From Deltaproteobacteria bacterium (GTDB lineage: Bacteria > Desulfobacterota > GWC2-55-46): a stretch of DNA of 64,000 nucleotides. A program made the translations under genes and the position numbers. A model generated the notes under the pieces. It was not told where the DNA came from. It was given only the letters and a program-made list of their open reading frames with translations, and made no database searches. The DNA lies in the NCBI GenBank assembly GCA_016234935.1, contig JACRNL010000010.1:212589-276588 (forward strand), given 5' to 3'. This document shows, piece by piece, positions 58,664-64,000 of the stretch. How positions within the stretch are numbered: the first letter of the stretch is position 1; each line of letters starts with the position of its first letter.

Positions 58664-59551
58664 ATGCTTAATTACGAGACGATCCTCTCAAGGGATGCCT
58701 TTCTTCTGTCCGTGGAGCTGCGCCTCTTCTGGATCATCGCGCTCGCATACGGCCTTGCCTTCATACTCTACGCCTTTCACATAGTTACGCGGGCAATACC
58801 CGCGGGAAAGGCCGCTCGCTCCATCATGTGGGCCGCCGCCTTTTTGCACGTCCTCCTTATAATCTTCAGAACGTTCGAGGGCGGGCGCGCGCCTTTTCAA
58901 ACCCTTTATGAGAGCCTTTCGTGGTTTGCCTGCATGACCGCGCTTGTTTATCTTTTCGTGTCAAGGGATTTAAAAAAGGTCTACCTGCCCGGCATATTCG
59001 TCAGCGGCGTGACCATGAGCGTATCGCTCTACGCGCTTCTTTCACGCACCCCGGCCATTGACCCGCTCTCGCCGCCCCTTAAAAGCTGGTGGTTTGAGTG
59101 GCACGTCATCTTCGCCTTTTTCTCCTACGCGGTTTTCGTGGTTGGCGCGGCCATAGAGGCAAGCCATCTTATCGTAAAGCCGTTCCTTAAGCGCGGCTAC
59201 GACAGATGTCTGGGTTTTACGCCGGGCATGATGGATAAATTCCACAAAAAGGCGCACCGCCTCGTGGCATTCGGCTATCCGCTGCTGACATTTACGATTA
59301 TCTCCGGCGCGGCGTGGGCAAACGAGGCATGGGGCAAATACTGGAGCTGGGACCCGAAGGAAACATGGTCGCTGGCCACGTGGACGGTCTTTACAATCTA
59401 CCTGCACTGCATGACGCTTGAACGTTTCAAGGGCCTGCCGGCCTCGGTCATCAACCTCGCAGGCTTTGCCTTCATGCTGATGACATTCCTCGGCGTAAAC
59501 TGGCTCGCCAAGCTCCTCGGCATACCGAGCCTGCACGTTTACGCGGTGTAG
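58664..59551 (+). CDS. ccsA: Cytochrome c biogenesis haem-handling protein CcsA/ResC
   Basis: A 295-residue membrane protein of system II cytochrome c maturation, with about eight transmembrane helices and the intact periplasmic WWD motif WSWDPKETWSL near residue 230. Conserved His residues sit in FEWHVIFAF and IYLHCM. It exports haem and, with ResB/Ccs1, ligates it to CxxCH motifs such as the one in the cytochrome at 11.3-11.7 kb. ATG 58664 is favoured by the promoter position; the frame is open to 58619. Unlike the ccsA-like gene at 0.9-1.7 kb, the haem motif is canonical here. Confidence 0.93.
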   Translation: MLNYETILSRDAFLLSVELRLFWIIALAYGLAFILYAFHIVTRAIPAGKAARSIMWAAAFLHVLLIIFRTFEGGRAPFQTLYESLSWFACMTALVYLFVSRDLKKVYLPGIFVSGVTMSVSLYALLSRTPAIDPLSPPLKSWWFEWHVIFAFFSYAVFVVGAAIEASHLIVKPFLKRGYDRCLGFTPGMMDKFHKKAHRLVAFGYPLLTFTIISGAAWANEAWGKYWSWDPKETWSLATWTVFTIYLHCMTLERFKGLPASVINLAGFAFMLMTFLGVNWLAKLLGIPSLHVYAV

Positions 59552-59587
59552 GGACTGTTCTATACAAATAACTATTAGGACTGCCAT

Positions 59588-60157
59588 ATGACCATAACTG
59601 AGCTAATTAAAATTGATATCCTTACCTTAAGGAACTATTTTACAAAACTTTTCGATCTCGAAAACAGAATACTTGCTTTTAATCAAGAACAACGCGATGC
59701 CGCATCAAATCAGCCTTACTATTATCAGGAACATTCCATTGCTCAGTTCATTAAACCTGACATGGTATGCAATATTTACAGCCTTATTGATTTCTGGATG
59801 AAAGAGCTTTGTCGCTATCAGAAAGAGAAAAGCAAACTTGCTCTTGGCTCCAAAGACATAAAAGGCGAAAATGATCTTGATGCATATCAAAAATATCTAA
59901 CCAAGGTTGCAGCGGTAGATTTAAATGCAGTTAAAAATAGCTACGAAAGTTTGCAAAGCCTTCGTAAGGTTCGAAAAAAATTTATCCACGATGGAGGCCA
60001 TATACTTGACAATAGCGACACAACCATCTCAAATATCAAGGGAGTGCGCTTAGCAGGGTCGCTTATAGTTATAGACGAGTCATTTATTTGGGAATCGTTA
60101 AAGCATGCGGAGGTTTATCTGTGCGCAATTGCCCAAAACATGGCGGATGGCCGATAA
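59588..60157 (+). CDS. AT-rich ORF, possible HEPN-type protein
   Basis: A 189-residue soluble, largely helical protein markedly AT-richer than its neighbours. Near residue 128 it has RKVRKKFIHDGGHI, an R-x4-H arrangement like the HEPN ribonuclease motif, preceded by helical ENDLDAYQKYLTKVAAVDLNAVKNSYESLQSL. This is suggestive, not proof. It sits between ccsA and resB, which normally adjoin, and is followed by a GC-rich repeat pair, so it looks like an insertion. A defence or stress RNase role is a guess; no antitoxin-like nucleotidyltransferase partner is visible. Confidence 0.6.
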   Translation: MTITELIKIDILTLRNYFTKLFDLENRILAFNQEQRDAASNQPYYYQEHSIAQFIKPDMVCNIYSLIDFWMKELCRYQKEKSKLALGSKDIKGENDLDAYQKYLTKVAAVDLNAVKNSYESLQSLRKVRKKFIHDGGHILDNSDTTISNIKGVRLAGSLIVIDESFIWESLKHAEVYLCAIAQNMADGR

Positions 60158-60184
60158 TATAACCGTTCGGTGGGCAGTTCATTT

Positions 60185-60268
60185 TCTCCTCTCCCCCAGC
60201 GGGAGAGGGTAGGGTGAGGGGGCAAGCGTTCACCCCCACCCTACCCTCCCCCATCAAGGGGGAGGAAA
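60185..60268. repeat. GC-rich repeat pair between the HEPN-like ORF and resB
   Basis: CTCCTCTCCCCCAGCGGGAGAGGG then TAGGGTGAGGGGG, a short spacer, CACCCCCACCCTACC and CTCCCCCATCAAGGGGGAGG. These are the same modules as in 11029-11195, in mirrored order. They form several alternative hairpins and code for nothing. Confidence 0.7.
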
Positions 60269-60302
60269 AAAAAGAGATAAAAGCATTTAAAGGGCTTTCA
60301 CT

Positions 60303-61802
60303 ATGCAAGAATCTCTCAAAAAAAGATTTTTCAACCTGCCCCCGAATGTCTGTACCGGGGGATGGCTCTATAAAAAGCTCTCGTCCCTGACGACGTCCAT
60401 ATACGTCCTCGGGTTGATGGCTGTTTTTTTCGTAATAGGGACTATCTTTCCGCAGGGCGAGAGTTTCAGCGAATACGTCAAGTCCGGCGGAGGATTCACC
60501 TTCTTCGTTGAAAACCTCGGGCTTCTCGACCTTTTTGTAACGCCGGTTTTCCTGATACTCTCCGCCGTGCTTTTAATCAACCTCGCGGTCTGCGTCTACG
60601 ACAGATACGCCCCGCTTTTCGCCAAACGGGTATTTCAAAGGGGCTTTTCGCCCGACAAAACCATATATCTGACGCACGGCATTGCCGGCGCGCACGTCGA
60701 AGTGAGGCGCGTGCTAAAGGAAGATTTGGGCTTTAAACTCATATTCAAGGACAGCGAATGGATAATCATGGAAAAGGGGCTGCCCATGAGACTCCTTACG
60801 TGGGCATACCACGCGGGTCTGCTATTGTGCTTTTTCGGGCTTGTCCTCACATACCTGTTCGCCTTTGAAGACACCATGACGCTCAGTCCCGGCAAACTGC
60901 AACCCATAAGCATGAAGGAGCCGGGGCGCGTTCAAAGCCTGTGGAAGTCAAGCCACACGGACAGGAGCTTCGGCCTTTCGCTCGATGAATTCTCCGCCGA
61001 ATATGTCCAGGCCCCGCGGCTTGACTACCCGAAGGATAAACTCTCGCGCCTTGCAATGGGGCTTGGGTGGAAGGGACGCGAGGTGGCGCTTGAGCTTAAA
61101 GACGACTCCATTGCCCCGAAAAACTGGCGGTCAAGGGTGCGGGTGATAAAAGACGGCGTCTTTGCAGAGGCGCATACCATAGAGATAAACGACCCCTTGC
61201 GCTTTGAGGGCTATACCTTTTACCAGACAGGCTATGAGCAGAAACTCAAGGTGCGCGTTGACGCAAGCCCCATCCTCCTCGAGACAAAGACCGGCGAGGA
61301 GATTTTCCTGCCCGGCATTGAAAACCCGCTGAAGTTCGGCGACCTGAAGACAGGCGCGCTCTACCGCCTTGACGGCTCCGTTGACAGGCTTATTCCCTTT
61401 ACAACCGTAAAACAGGCAAGGGACGCAAACGGCCCAAAGGACAAACGCAGCTACGACGACCTCGGAAGACTTGAGCAGGACGGCTCGATAACAGTTGACG
61501 GCAGGAGGATAACGCTTGCCGGCATAGAGGAGTCCGCCGTCCTCAGCGTACGCCGCGACCCCGGCGTCAATCTCCTCTGGACAGGCGGGTTCATAACGCT
61601 TATCGCCATGGCATTGAGATTTTACGGCGGATTTTACACGGCGGCCTACCGCGTCATGGAAGCGGACGGCATAACCCTCCTTGAGGTCTGCTTAAGCACA
61701 AAAGGGCTGTGGACGAACAGGGAAAGCATATTGAGAAGACTTGAATACTCCCTCACAAGAGACGACCTTAAACTTACACCCTTGCCGGACGATGCCGGTT
61801 AA
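60303..61802 (+). CDS. resB: Cytochrome c biogenesis protein ResB/Ccs1
   Basis: A 499-residue membrane protein that holds apocytochrome c for haem ligation by CcsA. Hydrophobic helices lie at about residues 35-55, 80-100, 160-182 and 420-440, with a large periplasmic domain between the last two (residues about 185-415). Recognisable are FVIGTIFPQGESFSEYV, HAGLLLCFFGLVLTYLF and DPLRFEGYTFYQTGYE, and finally RRDPGVNLLWTGGFITLIAM. Residues about 13-20 (PPNVCTGG) of the N-terminus come from a hairpin repeat at 60339-60361. The stop overlaps the helicase start (TAATG). Confidence 0.92.
   Translation: MQESLKKRFFNLPPNVCTGGWLYKKLSSLTTSIYVLGLMAVFFVIGTIFPQGESFSEYVKSGGGFTFFVENLGLLDLFVTPVFLILSAVLLINLAVCVYDRYAPLFAKRVFQRGFSPDKTIYLTHGIAGAHVEVRRVLKEDLGFKLIFKDSEWIIMEKGLPMRLLTWAYHAGLLLCFFGLVLTYLFAFEDTMTLSPGKLQPISMKEPGRVQSLWKSSHTDRSFGLSLDEFSAEYVQAPRLDYPKDKLSRLAMGLGWKGREVALELKDDSIAPKNWRSRVRVIKDGVFAEAHTIEINDPLRFEGYTFYQTGYEQKLKVRVDASPILLETKTGEEIFLPGIENPLKFGDLKTGALYRLDGSVDRLIPFTTVKQARDANGPKDKRSYDDLGRLEQDGSITVDGRRITLAGIEESAVLSVRRDPGVNLLWTGGFITLIAMALRFYGGFYTAAYRVMEADGITLLEVCLSTKGLWTNRESILRRLEYSLTRDDLKLTPLPDDAG
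60336..60361 (+). repeat. Hairpin repeat (family B) translated in ResB N-terminus
   Basis: CCCCCGA (60339-60345), loop ATGTCTGTA, CCGGGGG (60355-60361), with one A-C mismatch at the loop end. It is in frame, encoding L-P-P-N-V-C-T-G-G-W just before the first membrane helix. Confidence 0.75.
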
Positions 61803-64000
61803 TGGAAATAAACGCCTTTATCGACGAGATAAAAAAAAGGGCGGACCTCCGGGACATTGTCCATCATGAAGTCCTCAAGGCGCAAAGGGCGGTCTACGCC
61901 GAGCCGCGCCTTCCGCTCAGGCCTGAGGTCAAGGCCGCGCTCGAGGCGTCCGGCATAGGCGCGCTCTACGGCCATCAGGCGAGCGGGATAGACATTATAC
62001 GGGACGGGAAAAACCTCGTGATAATGACCCCCACGGCAAGCGGCAAGAGCCTTATCTACAACATCCCTGTCATTGAATCCGTCCTTGACGACCCTGAAGC
62101 CCGCGCGCTTTACATATTCCCGTTAAAGGGGCTTGAGCAGGATCAGATGCGGGCCTTCAACTCCATTGCCCAAAGGGCGCTGCCTGCATATGCCGCAACG
62201 GAAAAAGGCGGGGAAAAAACCAACAGGAAAAAGACCGCCGTCCCTGGCCCGTCCGAGATATACGACGGCGACACGTCAAGCTACAAACGGGGGCTGATAC
62301 GCCTGAATCCTCCGCCGGTCATCCTCACCAACCCGGACATGCTCCACATGGCCGTCTGCGCCTTTCACCAGAAGTGGGAAGGCTTTTTAAGAAACCTGAA
62401 ATACGTCGTCATTGACGAAGTCCACGCCTACCGCGGCGTGTTCGGGTCGCACATGGCGCACGTGCTGAAGAGGTTTGGGCGGATACTTCGCAGATACGGC
62501 GCTAACCCCGTCTTTATAGCCTGCTCGGCGACCATCGCCAACCCCAGGGAGCTTTCGGAGATGCTCACCGGCAGGCCCTTTGAGCTGATAAACGAGAGCG
62601 CCGCGCCGCAGGGCAAAAGGAATTTTATATTCCTGAGGCCCCCGCCTGAGGTAAGCCCATACGCCGTGGCGGCAAAGCTCTTTACCGAATCGGTCAGAAA
62701 GGGTTTCAAGACGATTGCCTTCACAAAGGCGCGTAAGGTTACGGAGATAATGCTGCTGCGCGTGAATGAAGCCGCGCCGGACATAAAAGACCGCATATCA
62801 TCCTATCGCGCGGGTTTTCTGCCTGAAGAAAGGCGCGACATAGAACGCAGGCTTTTTAACGGCAGCCTCCGGGGCGTCATCTCAACGAGCGCGCTTGAGC
62901 TGGGCGTTGACATCGGCGGCCTCGACGTCTGCATACTTGCCGGATACCCGGGGACGATAAGCTCAACGTGGCAAAGAAGCGGCAGGGCGGGAAGGACTGA
63001 AAAGGACTCGCTCATAATAATGGTCGCCCTTGCCGACGCGCTCGACCAGTACTTCATGCGCAGTCCTGAAGACTTTTTCAAGCGCAGCGCCGAGGCCGCG
63101 GTGCTTGACTCAGGCAACGCGCCCATAACAAAGGCGCACCTCGTGTGCGCCGCAAGCGAGATTTTTTTAAACCGGAATGACGCGTCCTACGATACCGCCG
63201 GACTTGCCCCCGTCATCGAGGAGCTTGAAAAGGAAGGCCGTTTGAAGCGCGCAAAGGCCGGGGACGTCTGGTATCCGGGCAAGAGGTGGTGGAAGTTCCC
63301 GCACCGCGAAGTCTCCATCAGGGAGACCGGCACGGTCTATTCCATCGTTGATAACGACGGGCGGCTGCTTGGCGAGTCGAGCTCCGGGCGCGTCATGCAC
63401 GAACTCTACCCGGGCGCCGTCTATCTGCACAGGGGCGGCCTCTGGCGCGTGGCGGCATTGGACATGGGCAGCAAAAAGGTCTTTTGCGGCAGGGCCGACG
63501 ACGTGAACTACTACACAAACGCGATAACCAACGAGGAGACGGAGATTATCTCCGTTGAAAAGAGCCTTGCGCTTAAAAACGTAACTATAAACCTCGGCAT
63601 GATAAAAGTCACGGAAACCGTCACGGGCTACTGGAAGAAAGAGATGACGAGCGGAAGACGCCTCGGCGAGTTCGTCCTTGAACTGCCGCCGTCAGTATTC
63701 ACCACAAAGGGCATCTGGATGAAGGTTGATGAAGCACTGCTAAGTTCGATTGCCGGCAAGGGCTTTGGCGAGGCAGGCTCGCTCCATGCCCTTGAGCACG
63801 CGATGATAGCCACGCTCCCGCTTTTCGCGCTGTGCGACAGGATGGATCTGGGCGGGGTCAGCTACCCCCTTAACCCGGAACTCGAAAGCGCGGCCGTCTT
63901 CGTCTACGACGGCCACGAAGGCGGCGTGGGCCTCGTGAAAAGGGGGTTTGACTGCGCGAAAGAGTGGCTTGCCGCCACAAAAAAGCTCATGAACGAGTGC
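61802..64000 (+). CDS. DEAD/DEAH-box helicase with DUF1998 region (MrfA-like, partial)
   Basis: The first 733 residues of a superfamily 2 helicase; the reading frame is open at the window edge. Motifs seen are GHQASGIDIIRDGKNLVIMTPTASGKSLIYN (Q/Walker A), IFPLKGLEQDQM, VVIDEVHAYRGVFGSHMAHVL (DEVH), CSATIANPREL, STSALELGVDIGGLDVCI and WQRSGRAGR. The C-terminal DUF1998 region with YVYDGHEGGVGL-like residues (VFVYDGHEGGVGLVKRG) is reached near the end; its Cys4 zinc site should follow the final MNEC. Such proteins (YprA/MrfA) act in repair of mitomycin-type DNA damage. The start ATG overlaps the resB stop by one base. Confidence 0.93.
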   Translation, partial: MEINAFIDEIKKRADLRDIVHHEVLKAQRAVYAEPRLPLRPEVKAALEASGIGALYGHQASGIDIIRDGKNLVIMTPTASGKSLIYNIPVIESVLDDPEARALYIFPLKGLEQDQMRAFNSIAQRALPAYAATEKGGEKTNRKKTAVPGPSEIYDGDTSSYKRGLIRLNPPPVILTNPDMLHMAVCAFHQKWEGFLRNLKYVVIDEVHAYRGVFGSHMAHVLKRFGRILRRYGANPVFIACSATIANPRELSEMLTGRPFELINESAAPQGKRNFIFLRPPPEVSPYAVAAKLFTESVRKGFKTIAFTKARKVTEIMLLRVNEAAPDIKDRISSYRAGFLPEERRDIERRLFNGSLRGVISTSALELGVDIGGLDVCILAGYPGTISSTWQRSGRAGRTEKDSLIIMVALADALDQYFMRSPEDFFKRSAEAAVLDSGNAPITKAHLVCAASEIFLNRNDASYDTAGLAPVIEELEKEGRLKRAKAGDVWYPGKRWWKFPHREVSIRETGTVYSIVDNDGRLLGESSSGRVMHELYPGAVYLHRGGLWRVAALDMGSKKVFCGRADDVNYYTNAITNEETEIISVEKSLALKNVTINLGMIKVTETVTGYWKKEMTSGRRLGEFVLELPPSVFTTKGIWMKVDEALLSSIAGKGFGEAGSLHALEHAMIATLPLFALCDRMDLGGVSYPLNPELESAAVFVYDGHEGGVGLVKRGFDCAKEWLAATKKLMNEC

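Overview
The window is a gene-dense bacterial chromosome segment, cut inside a gene at both ends, with a GC content that looks to be in the mid-fifties. The gene set suggests a free-living Gram-negative bacterium of the Desulfobacterota/Nitrospirota type. Pointers are a hemX-like ccsA upstream of hemA, a fused transaldolase/phosphoglucose isomerase, a panB-panC-panD cluster with a deoxynucleoside kinase, SpoVG without sporulation genes, fixABCX-like electron transfer genes, and ResB/CcsA (system II) cytochrome c maturation. The lineage is inference; there is no rRNA to confirm it, and I saw no tRNA, CRISPR array, prophage or transposase.

Layout. 0-2.5 kb: hemA, ccsA/hemX and sirohaem synthase (minus). 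2.6-7.4 kb: etfB-etfA-fixC-fixX plus an acyl-CoA dehydrogenase (plus). 7.5-8.0 kb: hicBA toxin-antitoxin. 8.2-22.6 kb (minus): an unknown membrane protein, hydroxyacyl-CoA dehydrogenase, glucokinase, a c-type cytochrome, Tal-Pgi, transketolase, DUF502, panD, panC, panB, deoxynucleoside kinase, thiolase and enoyl-CoA hydratase. 22.6-31.2 kb (minus): a signalling block of two histidine kinases, two stand-alone receivers, SpoVG, an RpoS-like sigma factor and an NtrC-type activator. 31.4-46.8 kb (minus): one unbroken copper/silver-resistance operon of about 18 genes behind a BlaI-type repressor. 46.9-52.3 kb: MscS-cNMP channel, YdcF, L28, RidA and Rel. 52.6-56.2 kb: PBP1A and MoaA (plus). 56.2-58.5 kb: small membrane protein, vapBC, phosphoesterase and a Cys-rich protein. 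58.6-64 kb: ccsA, an AT-rich HEPN-like ORF, resB and a partial MrfA-type helicase (plus).

How it fits together. Acyl-CoA dehydrogenase, enoyl-CoA hydratase, hydroxyacyl-CoA dehydrogenase and thiolase give a full beta-oxidation (or reverse) cycle. The ETF/FixCX genes carry its electrons to the quinone pool. Glucokinase, Tal-Pgi and transketolase cover sugar entry and pentose-phosphate interconversion. The metal operon joins a Cu(I) P-type ATPase and a CusCBA tripartite pump to many small YHS, DUF5676 and secreted proteins, two methyltransferases and a flavoprotein with a Cys-rich tail.

The two most notable things are this operon, with a Cys-free repressor and two identical operators (one filling the -35/-10 spacer), and a dense population of short palindromic repeats. 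One repeat family has a constant design (about 7-bp stem, 9-nt loop). It has at least ten copies here, is found inserted in its own loops three times, and is translated in frame within several genes.
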